NCBI RefSeq assembly: GCF_020283565.1
Contig: NC_060059.1
Coordinates: forward strand, 35,642,338-35,706,337
Source of the DNA: Trifolium pratense
Taxonomy: Eukaryota; Streptophyta; Magnoliopsida; Fabales; Fabaceae
DNA length: 64,000 nt
Direction of reading: 5' to 3'
Shown: positions 11,501-24,126 of the stretch, piece by piece
Layout of the letters: the number at the start of each line of letters is the position of its first letter
Numbering within the stretch: position 1 is the stretch's first letter
The notes under the pieces: generated by a model
What the model was told of the DNA's origin: nothing
Seen by the model: the letters and a program-made list of their open reading frames with translations, nothing else
The model's database searches: none
Made by a program: the position numbers and the translations under genes

Positions 11501-14500
11501 CTTTTCTCATTCTGGTGTATAACATCCACCCTTTGATTTTTTGTATACTAATATTCCTACTATATGTCTGTCAGGTTAGTGGGTACTTTTACACTTCAAA
11601 AATATGTCGGAGGCTTGGGTGGGATTGGTTCTTCAGGTGTTGGTTCAAGTTCTTCCTATACCCCAAAGGAGCAAAACAAGGAAGTGATGCCCGAAAAGGT
11701 TAACCCTGTGATATGCTTTTATTTCTATTTCAATATGGCACATAGATTGTTCTTTCTTTTCAAAAATACATGATTGAATAGTTTAGGTGTGTATTAGCAA
11801 GAAATTTGGGCTGTCAGTGAGTATCTTGGATGAGAAGATTGTAAATGCAATGGGTTAATGAACAATAGCATGTCATGATAGATGTAATACGTTAACAATT
11901 ATTTTATTATCCAAACAAGATAGTCCCCGCTAATCATGCCATTACTAAATATTTCATTGACCAGCCAACAATAAAGCTGGGAAATATGACCACCCCCGTT
12001 AGTCTTGAAGTATATCTTAGGGTCCGTTTGGCCCAGCTTTTTTTAGAGCTTATGCAAACAGCTTATGCAATATAAATTAGGTTTTATGCTATTTTATAAG
12101 TTCGCACTAGTGAAAATTGTAATTTTATAAGTTATTTTATCATAAACTACCTCGACAAACTTATAATAATATATAAAAGTTGCATAAGCTCTAAAAAAAG
12201 CTGGGCCAAACGAGCCCTTAATACTATCAAATGAGTTATTATTTCCTTATTTGTCATATGTAAGGTCTTACATATACGATACATCGGAAAACCAGAAATT
12301 CTGCCATGCGTTATATACTTTAATCTTTATCTTTCTTTGTCTCACCTTGCAGAATGTAAAAACTTTTAAGGATGTGAAAGGCTGTGATGATGCAAAGCAA
12401 GAGCTTGAGGAAGTTGTGGAGTACCTAAAAAATCCAGCTAAATTTACACGCCTTGGAGGAAAGTTGCCAAAGGTCTACACAAGTTATTGGTCATTTTGTT
12501 TTTAATTTACTTATTGCTTTTGTTAATATATCTTTCTACTCTACATGTATGGGTTCTCAATTGTTAGTAACGAAGTCCTTATTCCCATCACTGTTTAGGA
12601 ACTGATAACGTATTTAGTAGTTAGTACATCTCTTTATGCACATTGTGCTGTGCACACTAACAAACATGTTAAACTCTGGTCATCAATCATGATATTATGT
12701 ATTTTTCTTATTATTTTTATTTCATGCCATGCTGATGAACTTGCTTTTATTGAAATAAAATGTCATGCTGCCTTTATATGTATATAAATAAAATAACCAT
12801 GCTTGTTGTTGGTGCAATATAGTTGTAATATATTGTTTATGAAGTCAGGCTAAGATGGTCCTCTTTTCAGGGGATTCTTCTGACAGGGGCACCTGGAACT
12901 GGAAAAACTCTGCTAGCCAAGGTCAGTTAAATTCTATAGTCGGACATTTTTGGGAAGTTCTTTGAAGGGCTTAAATCTGGACTCTTGTTCTTATATGTGA
13001 CATTGATATTTTTTTTACACTCTTTGCATAATTCTAAAGTCTTTATTGCAATGTTCATTATAAACTAATCCATTGAAATTCATTTCTATTATGATCTGAT
13101 TGTTTGCTTTATGTGGCACCTTGAAGGCTATTGCTGGAGAAGCTGGTGTTCCATTTTTCTATCGTGCAGGGTCAGAGTTTGAGGAGATGTAAGTCTTCTT
13201 TTGCCAGACTATGTTGATAAGTTGGCACATGTTATGCCAGAATGGGGGTACATTTTGTTATTAAAAAAGGTGCATAAAAATCTGCTGTTGTTAACAACTA
13301 AGTTGTCAATCCCGCATAACGGCGCAATGTGTCCAACCCGAAAACTGCGATACCAGGATAGCATAGGGCAGGATGGCCTCTATTTAAATTTGTTTTGGAC
13401 AAATTACATGATTAATATTATAAACACATAGTAATTACAAATTCATGAAATTGCATAATTAGCAATAAATAGTTACTATAAAATTAACCAAATAATTACA
13501 AATTCATGAAATATTCATAATTAGCAATAAATTTAAAAGTGACAAGTCCTCATGTCAGCAAAACACAGATAAATACCAACAAAAGTCGAGAAAACAAACA
13601 AGTTTAAGTCTTACTACTTGAAGTAACTAAATATTAAAACTCAAACATAAGTTTTAGTCAATAGTAATCAAAGATCATTATCATCATCAAGACTGGGATG
13701 AATTTGCCATCGCTGAATAAATGAAGCCTACTCTGCTCTTTTAGCATGAAAAAGAGGGGACAAAAAAAAAAACACACCTGTGGCCTTCTCTGTTCTATTT
13801 GCACAAAACCGGAAAAGTAATTAAAACAAGGCAGATAAGTATATTGAATCACACAGAAAGTGTGCTGTTTGGAGAATAAGATGCAGCGGCAGGGTCGATG
13901 GTAGTTAAGTCGAAAGTGGCTGCTCGGAAGAGGTTCCCGTTTTTGTTCTACTTGTAGAAAGGGAATGCTAGGGTTTTTAGTGTGCAAAAAACCCAAAAGT
14001 GCCACTAAAAGTTGTCTCTATCTTAAGGGTACTTTTAGGTTCTTGAAACCCTCATTGTAGCGGGTCTGTTGCACCGCAAGGAAATAAGTCCAAGACAATT
14101 TGAACATTACAATACATGTAACATTGTGATGAGTTATAAACGTTCCAGAATTTCTTATTTCTTTTAGATGTGTGGCATTCTTCGTTGGCAAATTAGATGC
14201 TAAAATGTTTTCACGAAACAAAATTTCGAACTTTAATCTCTGTCTTCTGGCAGTTGAAACTTTTAAGTCAGTGGATGGGTATCTTGTGCTTGTATACTGT
14301 AGCCACTTTCATTGCATTAAGGAAAGTTTAAAATGTTGGCTGTTATGGATGATTGGATTCATATTTCTTTTCATACTCAGGTTTGTTGGAGTTGGTGCTC
14401 GACGTGTAAGATCCTTATTTCAAGCAGCCAAAAAGAAGGTTTGTTGCTTTTTGTGGATGATCTCACAAAACGTTTCCTATAATGGTTTACTCTAACACAG

Positions 14501-17398
14501 GACTTGTATATGTTTCTGATTGTAGAACGTGTTTTCTCCTTTATGTGTAGGCTCCTTGCATTATTTTCATTGATGAAATCGATGCTGTTGGATCAACCAG
14601 GAAACAGTGGGAGGGCCACACCAAGAAGACATTGCACCAACTACTTGTTGAAATGGATGGGTTTGAGCAGAATGAGGTATCTTTGAACAGTTTGGGTTGC
14701 AATTTGTTCGTCTCTTCTTTTCCAAATTTATTTATCATTTTTTATGCTGCAGGGAATAATATTAATAGCTGCAACAAACTTGCCTGATATTCTTGATCCA
14801 GCTTTAACGAGGCCTGGTAGATTTGATCGACATGTAAGTTCTTATAGTCGTTGTTTCCCCTATAAACGAATTTATGAAGAGAGAGAGAGAAGAGCAGTAG
14901 AAATATTGCGTATCTCAAGAATTAACAAACTAAACAACAGGAAAATAAAAAAAAAAAACATAGGGCAAAAGTAGTTTCCAGTTTCTCTTTCAATCCAGGT
15001 TGTTGTACCCATTTAATGTGTATAAAATATAGTAGAAGATAAGATGACTAACAAATTCTGAATTCCAGATTGTTGTAACAAATCCAGATGTACGTGGTCG
15101 GCAAGAAATATTGGAACTCTACCTGCAAGATAAACCTATAGCTGATAATGTTGATATTAAACAAATAGCTCGTGGTACCCCGGGATTCAACGGGGCAGGT
15201 GAGTTAACATTCAAATATATTTGACATGACATAATTTCTATCAATGTATGAATCTTCATCTGAATGTTGTTCTCTGTAATTATATATTTACATGAACTAG
15301 ATCTTGCAAACTTGGTGAACATTGCTGCCATTAAAGCTGCGGTTGAAGGTGCAGAGAAATTAACAGCCTCCCAGTTGGAGTTTGCAAAAGACAGAATAAT
15401 TATGGGTACAGAGCGAAAAACAATGTTTGTATCGGAAGAGTCAAAAAAGGTATGCGCAGGAATTTGTGTATGTCAGGAAATTCAGTTTGGTACTTAAGAA
15501 CTGTGGCTTATTTTATTGGTGTACTTTCTAATCTTGTTATCTTTTCAAGACTTTTGAACATGAATATTCTGTGCTGCATTATCTTAAAACTCTACAGTCT
15601 TCACTGTAGTTTGTTTTGTTCACATATATCTAAAATTCTAAATATAATAGCTTTAATCATAATAGTATTCATATATCTTATGATTGCAGCAGGCTTAACA
15701 TTAAATTACTAAAAATAAATGGACGAAATTTTTCGGTAACTTGACCATTCCATATACTATGTAATGAAATAGACTGAGAAAATATCAGTCTTTTGTAATA
15801 ATGAAATAGAAAATCGGATGACCACCTAACAATAGTTAGATGCTAAATCAGTTGTTAGATGTTAGGTTGATATGATAGGTAAATTGGTTTTTTGGGCATC
15901 TTTTTAGTCCATTTTAATATAATATTCATCCATTGATGTAGGCTCATTATGTTATTAATTAATGGTTGTAAAATTTTCAGCTTACTGCTTATCATGAGAG
16001 CGGCCATGCAATTGTTGCGCTTAACACTGATGGTGCACATCCAATTCATAAGGCAACTATCATGCCACGTGGATCTGCTTTAGGAATGGTCACCCAGCTT
16101 CCCTCAAACGATGAGACATCAATAAGTAGGAAGCAGTTGTTAGCACGTCTTGATGTTTGTATGGGAGGAAGAGTTGCAGAAGAGCTTATCTTTGGTAGGG
16201 ATAATGTCACTACTGGAGCAAGTAGTGATCTTCAATCTGCTACCGAGCTTGCCCAATACATGGTATTGTTTCGCTCCCCTGTTTTGTTGATAGTGCTGTT
16301 GTTGCATTTGTTAGTTCTTTACAAAAATTATTCAAAATTTTGTTTTTGCGTATTCCTTTTGTTGATGTTCAATTGTTACTTGGAATATTGAAAAGTAGTA
16401 ACTTAAATTCCAGGCATATCTTAGTTTCTGCTGAAATTCATTGCTTGTGTTTGTTGTATTTTAACCTCTCACAAGGTATCAAGTTGTGGGATGAGTGATA
16501 CAATCGGACCAATTCATTTAAAGGATAGACCAAGCTCTGAAATGCAATCACGCATTGATGCAGAGGTAAGTATTATAAATCATATTTTTTAACATTTTGA
16601 TATCGAAATCATTTTTGGATAGTAGAATTCATGGTTGGAGCTGAGCTTTTCCTGTTTTGCAGGTTGTTAAACTCCTTAGAGATGCATATGATCGTGTGAA
16701 AGCTCTTCTGAAGAAGGTTTGTTGAATATTATTGTCTAAATAGGTTTTTTTATATAAAACGGGAAACCTCTTACTTTCATTGAGATAAAGAGAAGAAATT
16801 ACAAAATGTTTGGATGATAAGGAGTTTTATTTTTAAGTCAATGGTACTTTGGTATGCGCGCACGGTAATGATTAGTTTTGAGAAGTCTTGTAACACAAGT
16901 TATTTAACCCACTAGTAAGTCCAGTGAGTCAAGCAACTAGTAGACATTAACACATTTTTGTGGTGAAAGTGTGTTTGGGTTTTAATCAAAATGAACTGGT
17001 GTCCAATGGATCCTATTGATTTTGAGCCACAAAAAAGGTTTGGAACGCGACCCATTTAAATAGCAAGGCAACATTATGTGAGTCGTGAGGATCATTGATA
17101 TTAGAAAATTAGAATCAAAAGGAACTTTTTGAAGTGTATAAATTCATTGGAAAAAGCTGGCAACCTTGAATTATGCAATGTTTGATATCTATACTGTTCG
17201 GCATGTAAAAAATATAACTAGTCATCTTTTACATTTTTTTAGCATGAGAAGGCATTACATGTGCTGGCAAATGCATTATTAGAGTGTGAGACACTAAGTG
17301 CAGAAGAAATCAGGCGAATACTTCTCCCATATCGGGAAGGAAGACTGCCAGAACAACAGGAACAAGAAGAAGCAGAAGGAGATCTTGTACTGGTGTAA
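8512..17398 (+). CDS. FTSH11: FtsH11-type ATP-dependent zinc metalloprotease, chloroplast/mitochondrial
   Basis: Seventeen exons give 791 codons: 8512-9071, 9848-10001, 11155-11247, 11385-11470, 11575-11698, 12353-12472, 12871-12921, 13127-13188, 14381-14438, 14551-14676, 14753-14833, 15069-15198, 15301-15449, 15981-16262, 16476-16565, 16663-16716 and 17243-17398. The N-terminus is Ser/Thr/Pro-rich and lacks acidic residues, as in an organelle transit peptide. Hydrophobic segments lie near residues 124-137 and 285-303. The AAA domain has Walker A GAPGTGKT (385-392), Walker B IIFIDE (about 440-445) and the SRH phrase [10 protein letters not shown]. The protease site HESGH is at 603-607, so this is an active FtsH and not an FtsHi form. 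FtsH11 is a membrane-bound protease of organelles that is needed for thermotolerance in Arabidopsis. The ATG at 8512 opens a transit peptide like that of the Arabidopsis protein. Intron 5 carries a MITE. Confidence 0.96.
12020..12217. mobile_element. Tourist/PIF-Harbinger-like MITE inside FTSH11 intron 5
   Basis: Terminal inverted repeats of about 37 bp: the left end begins GGGTCCGTTTGGCCCAGC and the right end finishes GCTGGGCCAAACGAGCCC. The flanks are TTA on both sides (12017-12019, 12218-12220), which is the target preference of PIF/Harbinger elements. The element is about 198 bp, has no coding capacity and could fold into a long hairpin. It sits in the intron between exons 5 and 6. Confidence 0.85.
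13189..14380 (+). other. Long FTSH11 intron 8, probably containing an old insertion
   Basis: At 1.2 kb this is one of the longest introns of the gene. The stretch from about 13290 to 14100 contains GC-richer ends (CCCGCATAACGGCGCAATG near 13311, TAGCGGGTCTGTTGCACCGC near 14057) that look like decayed inverted ends. No protein similarity was recognised. Confidence 0.3.
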
Positions 17399-18370
17399 TC
17401 TTTCTCTCTACTTTGTGTCTATTGTTGTACTAATTATAGGGGAAACTCTGTACAGTATATCTTGAAGTCCTACAGGTAAATTTTTTAATCTATTATGCAG
17501 TTTCCCTCCTTAGCTCATGCTATTCTTGTCATAAGATGATCATAGGAAGTAAGTTATACACCTTTGAATATCAACGTGTAGCATTTAGTCCTGCTAAAGA
17601 TGACAAAGGTCAACTATTAGAATACTACAGCCCTTGCCAAGGGCAATATATTTTTTTTTTGGAGAGAACCGTGTAATTTGTAGACAGATATTTATTGGAC
17701 ATGAACAATTCTGTTTAGTAGCCTATGCATTCTTCATTTTTGTAAGAATTTTTTATTTGTTATGAGATTGTGACCCAAGTGTCTGTTAGCAAGGTTACAC
17801 TGTCAATGTAAGTGTTGAAAGAAATAAGATGCAACTGTCTGAGTTTGAAGCATCATTGTTTCTCAATCCAAATTTCTTGAACCCTGCTCCCGGTTACCAA
17901 TGGTTGAATGAATAATCTTGGTTAAATTTTGTAGTTCTACATATTAATTTCCACAAAACTTTTTTCAACCTTGTATTTATTGTTCACCCTAATTAAAGGA
18001 CCGGGATGTTGGGAAATTCTCATTAAAAAAGGGGAAGACTTTAGGAAAATGGAAATTTTAAATTGTTTGCCAATTTCAATAAAAGTTCTTAATATTACAA
18101 TCTTCGAAAATGTCAAGACTAATGTGGATGGATCTCATCAATAAATTGCAGTGATGAGAGACCTCATGAGTGAATCAACTTCATTGATCGATGAACGAAT
18201 GGAGTTACAAGGGGTTTATATATGAATGAATGAATTAAAAATAAGCGTTTAAGGTATTCGTCACGAATATAGAATATTGTCCATATTATTTTTGCAAAAC
18301 GCATGATTCAATATGGTAGCAAAGAAGTCTTGCGCCCAGTAAAGAAAAAATAATAATTAAAGAACAAACT
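17399..18370. other. FTSH11 3' UTR and intergenic DNA
   Basis: The first few hundred bases are probably FTSH11 3' UTR. The remainder is AT-rich, with no open frame or repeat structure that could be named. Confidence 0.4.
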
Positions 18371-19070
18371 CCAGAAACATCAGCAAGGTTCAAATGACTA
18401 GTCTGTGTAGGCAACCTATGACATTACTTTCTACAGAAAGTTAGCAGGCAACCTATGACTTAGAACATGAAGATTCCAATCACTGTTACAATCCACAAGA
18501 TTATCAACTTGAGCATTGTTTAGATCGCTTGGAATACTAACTTCGAAATCTGCAATTCTAATATTAGGCACAATCCAATTGCTAGATCAGACCACAATAC
18601 TCACTCCATTACCTATAATCCAGAATTCACGCTTCTGTGAATTTTGGCCATAATTTAACCAAAGTTCTCCAATGACTTGAGTCTGAAGGTTTTGCTCACA
18701 ATACTCACTCTATTACCTATAATTCATATTTCCCCTTCAAGGCCACCACATTTTTTAGGCTGAGCCACATTCATCAAGTTCACTACATGGAACATCCTAA
18801 CCTCATGAATATCACCCCCAAATAAAGGAGTGCTTCTTTGAATTGCATGCAAATATGATTTTGGAATGGCCATGGTCATCATAGGAATAGCTTGAATAAC
18901 CGAGCTAGCAAGGGCAACACTTCCTGAAGCTAGCTTATTGCCTTATTTTGAACCTGCTCGATCAAATAACGACGATCCATCTTCTTTGGTGTTTTTCTAG
19001 TTAGAGGTATACCAAGAGATTTACCCAAATAAATTGTTTCCATAAATCAAGATAATTAAATCAAAGAGGA
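18371..19070 (-). pseudogene. Decayed L1-type LINE fragment (C-terminal RT to zf-RVT region)
   Basis: On the minus strand, about 19040-18730 reads YLGKSLGIPLTRKTPKKMDR, then ASSVIQAIPMMTMAIPKSYL and KKCGGLEG. This is the typical order at the C-terminal end of plant L1 reverse transcriptase (LGI-P, the VI-AIP phrase, then the GGLG phrase). Further along, about 18560-18480 reads VDNLVDCNSDWNL, which is the start of the zinc-binding region. Stops interrupt the frame. No poly(A) tail or target-site repeat was located. Confidence 0.68.
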
Positions 19071-20203
19071 CCTAATGTTTCTAAAAACATTCTTCGAAAA
19101 GTACTAGTATAAACTAGTCATCTCCATGTTCACCTTTTTTGCCCCTGCAATATTTGAAGAACACAATTCATTGGTGTTTCAAAGAGAATTGTCTTTGAAG
19201 CAGGGTGTATTATTATTTCTAATTACAATTTTATTTTTATAAACTCTCATGTTAAGTTTGCTAAGAGAGAAGCGATTGTAGTTGTTCACTCGTTAATACA
19301 GATAATCACGTCTCATGCCGGTTCTTGCGTTTTCCATGATGTTCCTACATGTATAAACTCTTTTATTATGAATGAAACACATTGATGTTTCCTTGGTGAA
19401 TAAAACAATAGTAAATTACTTGCTCTGACAATAGGCCAGAAAGAAGGAACCTGGAACCAAAGTCCCCTAATCCCCTTGACACAATTAACAAAATTGTAAT
19501 ATATGCAAACCATAGTGTGCAAATCTTCAACATCCACAATGTAGTCCCTTTTCTATCACCTATCTTCCACAGTTTAGATTTTGAGTTCCTAATTTGTTGA
19601 AGTCATGATGTGAGCGATCTAATCTCTACACAGAAACTTAGATCGGTTGATTGCAATGGCTACCGAAATTATTGTCTGCAGTGAATCCAGATCCATCTAA
19701 AGTTTTTGTAGGACTCACCTTACTATTAGACTCTGATCCCATGAAAACTATGAAGAAAAAAAAGGAACTAAATTATGTACAAAGGAAACACAAAAACTCA
19801 AAGTAGCTATAAAACTCTTGCAAGAATTAACCTCAGCTACCACAAATAGAAACTTCAATGGACCAATCAAAACAAATCTACAAACCATGTTTAACCACCA
19901 CCTATATACATATACAACAAATAACATGCCAAGAAAACAAAAAACCTTAAGACATCTTCAAGAAGCATCTGATCTATCATCACTTGTTACTGCACTGGAT
20001 GAATCCAATCACATCTCAAATACTGTTGTTCTTTTACTACAGAAAAGAGAGTCATATATAACAAAGGATAATCAATAGAGAAAATGGAATCATATCACTC
20101 AGTACAAATTGCCAGTCCGTCTCCTAAGCCTCCGAGAGGAAAACCGCTGAAGCTTCATCCGTGGCAGCTATATGTCCTTGGAAGCAACTTCGTATTAAAA
20201 GTC
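19071..20203. other. Intergenic DNA and 3' region of the ABA receptor gene
   Basis: No reliable coding frame. The last several hundred bases, adjoining 20204, are probably the 3' UTR of the minus-strand PYL8-type gene. The remainder shows no named feature. Confidence 0.35.
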
Positions 20204-22349
20204 CTATACCCGATCAATTGGTTCTGTGCGGTCTTGCAAAGCAAGTCCTTCTGAGACATCGGCAAGTGATTTGAGATTGCACTTGATAACAGCTTCAACG
20301 AAGTAGCATGTATCGTCCTTAGTGTTCCCTTCAGGTATATCGACCACAAAAGATTCAATTACTAGTGTACCTGGCCTTCCGTCAATAATTTCTGGGTGGA
20401 GAGACATCACAGATGAGTAGTTCTGAAAGATGAAATAGATCATTTAGATTAAAAGCTCGAACTTTGTTGTGTGTGAAGGAAATATACCAAATATATATTA
20501 AACGATAGTTACAGAAAAATAACCTGATTATTCCTGCATATTTATATGGAGAAAAAACCATCACAAAAGAAAAATGTAAAATATTGAACATCAAATATTA
20601 TTATCATTTCATATAGGCATACTTTTTTTCAAAAGAATCAATTCAGACACACATTAGCTTAGAAGAACACAAGATTCTGGTCATTTGTTGCAAAGATTTA
20701 TTCATACCGTAAGTCTATGATCGCCACCAATAATCCTGATGCTGAGAACATGCTCATTGTCATCAAGGAGCTCTAATCTTTCTGTACTTGTGGTAGCAGG
20801 AAGACCTGACTTAACATCAACTTCTCTTAGACTTCCAATCTCAAGGTTTCCCCTTACAACACATCTGCTTACAAATGGTTTGTACTTTTGCGGCTGATCG
20901 AACCTTCTTACCAAAGACCATACCTAGATAAACCAAATGTAAGCGTCATAAATAAACATCACATAGAGCGAATAGCTGCTAGAAATGCATAAGCGTACAA
21001 AAACATTGTTAGGTAGCACACCAAAGTCTTTATTCAGTAGGAGACGAAGAGAAAATCAAACGGAATTTGGGTTCGCTCTGTACTTGGTCATTTTTTCCAC
21101 ATAAAATGTAATGATTAAACTTTTACAACACACTTCTGGGTCAACCAAACCAAGCTGGTTGAACATTTGTTGTGCTAAAATTGCAGAATATAAAAGAAGA
21201 ATCCCACACTCAATCAAAAACAAAAGTTCTACATTAAGATTTTTACACACGCGAAAAGATGCTAAAATAAAATAAGAATAGCAATTGGTCCGAATTGACC
21301 AGGATTATGATTTGACTTCGCTAAAGCGAGCGATTCTCTTTCGACAGTAATAAAACAAATAATCCCAACCATTAATATTCTCATCAACGATTGAAATTAC
21401 TTGCTTTACCTTCTAAAGGAAATTGCTCACTTAAATGGAGCTAAATCCGTGATTAAGCTATGCTTCACAAGGATCACCGATCACACTACTACCATAGTTT
21501 TCATTATTTGTCAACAAATAGATAATCTTCAACTTAAGCTCTTCTTATAACACAAACAATTGTTACCAAACCCTAAAAATTAGAAGCATATCAAATCACA
21601 TTGTACAGCCAAGCAAGTCAACCATAAAATAGACCAAAAACAGTATCAAAACATTTTCACACTCTTTACCCAAGTAGCACCAATTCTTCATATCAAACCA
21701 AAGATATGTCCAGTATCCGACACATGTCAGTTTAAAACACATACACAACACTGACATAAGTAGTTACGTTTAATTTCAATCACTTTCATATCCTCAAATT
21801 ATTACCAATATCCCGTGCCAGTGTTGTGTCCGATGTATATGTGTTTCATTTCTCTTTACCAAAAATCAGCTAACCGTTTCTAAGATATACATAACCACAA
21901 CCTTCCCTCCAAATCAAACCACCAATCCCAGCAGTTTTTTTGGTTACAACCAGCAATCCCAACATTAAAACACCATAACTATAACTATTTATTTTATTTT
22001 TTAAAAAAAGATACTATTTAAGGAAAGAAAAAAACAGATTCCAACAACCATAACTGAATATCCAATACAATCACAACCATACATCCAAAACATAAAATCT
22101 TCACACCCACTCACAGACAGATTCAACTCAACAAATTCAATTCAACAAAACCATATAAAAATAATAATTAAAAATAAAATAAAATAAAAAATTTAAAAAA
22201 AGAAAAAGAAGGGTAACCTGAGGAACCGGTGCTCTAATATGCTTAACAAGAGCAGAAGCACACTGATTATGTCCAGGCTGGTGCCGGTGATGTCTTCTTA
22301 TATACTCCATCTCTATGTTACTAAATCTTCCATTTCCAATTCCATTCAT
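20204..22349 (-). CDS. PYL8: Abscisic acid receptor, PYL8/RCAR3 type (START/Bet v 1 fold)
   Basis: Three exons on the minus strand (22349-22218, 20923-20708, 20422-20204) give 188 residues, the size of Arabidopsis PYL8. Exon 1 starts [20 protein letters not shown]. Diagnostic parts are the ABA-contacting Lys in KPF (residue 59), the gate loop SGLPA (83-87) and the latch HRL (113-115). The C-terminal helix region ends in EPIDRV. PYR/PYL/RCAR proteins bind ABA in the cytosol and nucleus, close the gate loop and inhibit clade A PP2C phosphatases, which releases SnRK2 kinases. PYL8-like members are largely monomeric and important in roots. Intron 1 is 1.3 kb. Both introns follow GT-AG rules. All key residues are intact, so the gene looks functional. 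Confidence 0.96.
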
Positions 22350-22907
22350 TTTTACTCTTCCAAATGAAACTTTTCTATTATTCAGATTTCAGAACAAGAT
22401 GCTATGCTAGTGTGTTTGATTGAATATTCAGAGTCACCTCACCACAATGGATCGTGGAAACTACTTACTTAGCTAAGAAACTATTTGTTATTATCCTAAA
22501 AAAAGTAAACGAATTAATTTAATTATGGATATTTGTTATTATCTATCATCACTTTGTTGTTATGTTTGGTAAGTTCAGTTGTTATTATTTTGATTATTAA
22601 ATGTAAAATATCTTTGTTAAAATAGTCTATTTATTTGAAAATGGGGTCCATTAATTAATTATGCATAGTGGTATGTATTATTATACAAAAATATATAAAC
22701 TAACAGTTTGCTTGTCTTTTTGTGTTTCTCTTGCTTTCCTCACCCGCCATTACCATTAGCTGCTCATTTGTTTGAGAGAGGAGAATATTCTTAGTGGTTT
22801 TTGTTAATTTCATCATGTGTCATTTTTAAATTTTATTTTATCTGCACTATATATGAGAACAAATCTCATTCAATCCATTAACATAAAGTCCTATTTGACA
22901 ATGACAA
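22350..22907. other. Promoter and 5' flank of the PYL8-type gene
   Basis: AT-rich upstream DNA of the minus-strand receptor gene, including its 5' UTR near 22350-22420. No specific cis-element is assigned. It ends at the left target-site copy of a SINE (22897-22907). Confidence 0.35.
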
Positions 22908-23046
22908 TTTTTTTTTCTTTTGTCAAATAGTTTAGTTGCTAGAAATTTCACTTTTAAGATGGATAAATAGAATGACTGAGATTCGAACTCCGATCTTCTG
23001 CATATATAATACGATATCTTGCCAACTGAGTTAAACTCACGGGACT
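22908..23046 (-). mobile_element. tRNA-derived SINE, minus strand
   Basis: Read on the minus strand, the element starts near GTCCCGTGAGTTTAACTCAG (box A region with ACTCAGTTGG), then has a box B-like GAGTTCGAATC. It ends TTTGACAAAAG followed by A-rich sequence (the T run at 22908-22917 on the plus strand). It is flanked by an 11-bp direct repeat GAC(A/G)ATGACAA (22897-22907 and 23047-23057) with one mismatch. Confidence 0.75.
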
Positions 23047-23351
23047 GACGATGACAAATTTACTCCTTCAATTTTATATATAAGCATTAAGCATAATTTT
23101 ATATTTTAAGAATATTCAATTATGAACCAAATACATTATTAATTGAATGAATCTATAAAGTGAATTATAGTTTACGAGACTATAGTTTATTTTTCCTAAC
23201 TTTTATTGTACTCTCTCCGTAACACTTTATAAGCAAAAATGCACTTTTTAAATTTATTGTATATTTAATGTATCTGATCCACAATATAGACTAGATGCAT
23301 TAAATATACAATTAACTCAATTGACAAAAATATTAAGACTTAAATACAGTT

Positions 23352-23464
23352 TCGTAAGTTTAGCTCAATTAACAGAAATATTGCATTATATATATAGGTT
23401 TGAAGTTCGAATCCCTTAAAAGAGTGGCCAATTATGTGAAACAAATTCATGATATAAAAAAACT
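23352..23464 (+). mobile_element. Probable decayed tRNA-derived SINE
   Basis: A box A-like stretch (GTTTAGCTCAATTAACAG) and a box B-like stretch (GAAGTTCGAATCCC) are spaced as in the neighbouring SINE, and the 3' end is A-rich. No clear target-site duplication was found. A short related fragment (TTAACTCAATTGACAAAAAT) lies just upstream near 23311. Confidence 0.5.
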
Positions 23465-23846
23465 ATATTAAACATTTTTTATTTACTCTGACTCATAACA
23501 ACACTAACCAATTATTGTAAAAAAAAAAGAAAACACTAACCAATTACTCAATTTTCCACTTTTCAATTTGGTTTTTATGGTTTACATTAAGTTGTATTGG
23601 ATATGATCATATGAAAATCATTTTTTTTAAGTAGGATATGAATCAATCATAAAATTATCATTTTCTACGTCATCCATCATCATCAGCATACTGTTTCTAT
23701 ATTTTTGGTGTGATATCTAATTGGTTAAAGAAATAAATAAGAAAACATTACCTATAGCTTTTTAGTTATATTGATAGTCTAAGGTTTTTTTTAACAAATA
23801 TGATACTCTAATTTTGGTCTTCAAATTTTAATTACCTGATTAGGTT

Positions 23847-23871
23847 TATATATATATATATATATATATAA
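23847..23871. repeat. (TA)n microsatellite
   Basis: About twelve TA units without interruption, about 250 bp upstream of the F-box pseudogene start. Confidence 0.9.
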
Positions 23872-24126
23872 AATTTCGGGCCTTCAAACTAATCTGCCCA
23901 TGATATCCGTATAGAAGAGAGCTCACTCTTTGACCCACCAATAATAACAATACACATCAGCATATATATAGCATTACTGATAAAGAAAACTTTGTAGCGC
24001 CGCTCTCTGAACTGTCTCATAAAACCTACATACTCTTTCAACTATTTCTTTGCAACTGACAGTGCTGTTTTCTCCCTTAAACCTATATACATTCCTCGCT
24101 CATTCAATCCAAACTCGTTCTTGGAG

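Noticed and set aside
16062..16391. 109-codon frame including the FtsH zinc-site region as a separate small gene
   Set aside because: It is exon 14 of FTSH11 read through its donor site into the following intron.
22908..23046. Possible tRNA gene (box A and box B motifs)
   Set aside because: The A-tail, flanking target duplication and inability to form a cloverleaf identify a SINE. The same holds for 7010-7164, 31181-31298 and 54667-54893.
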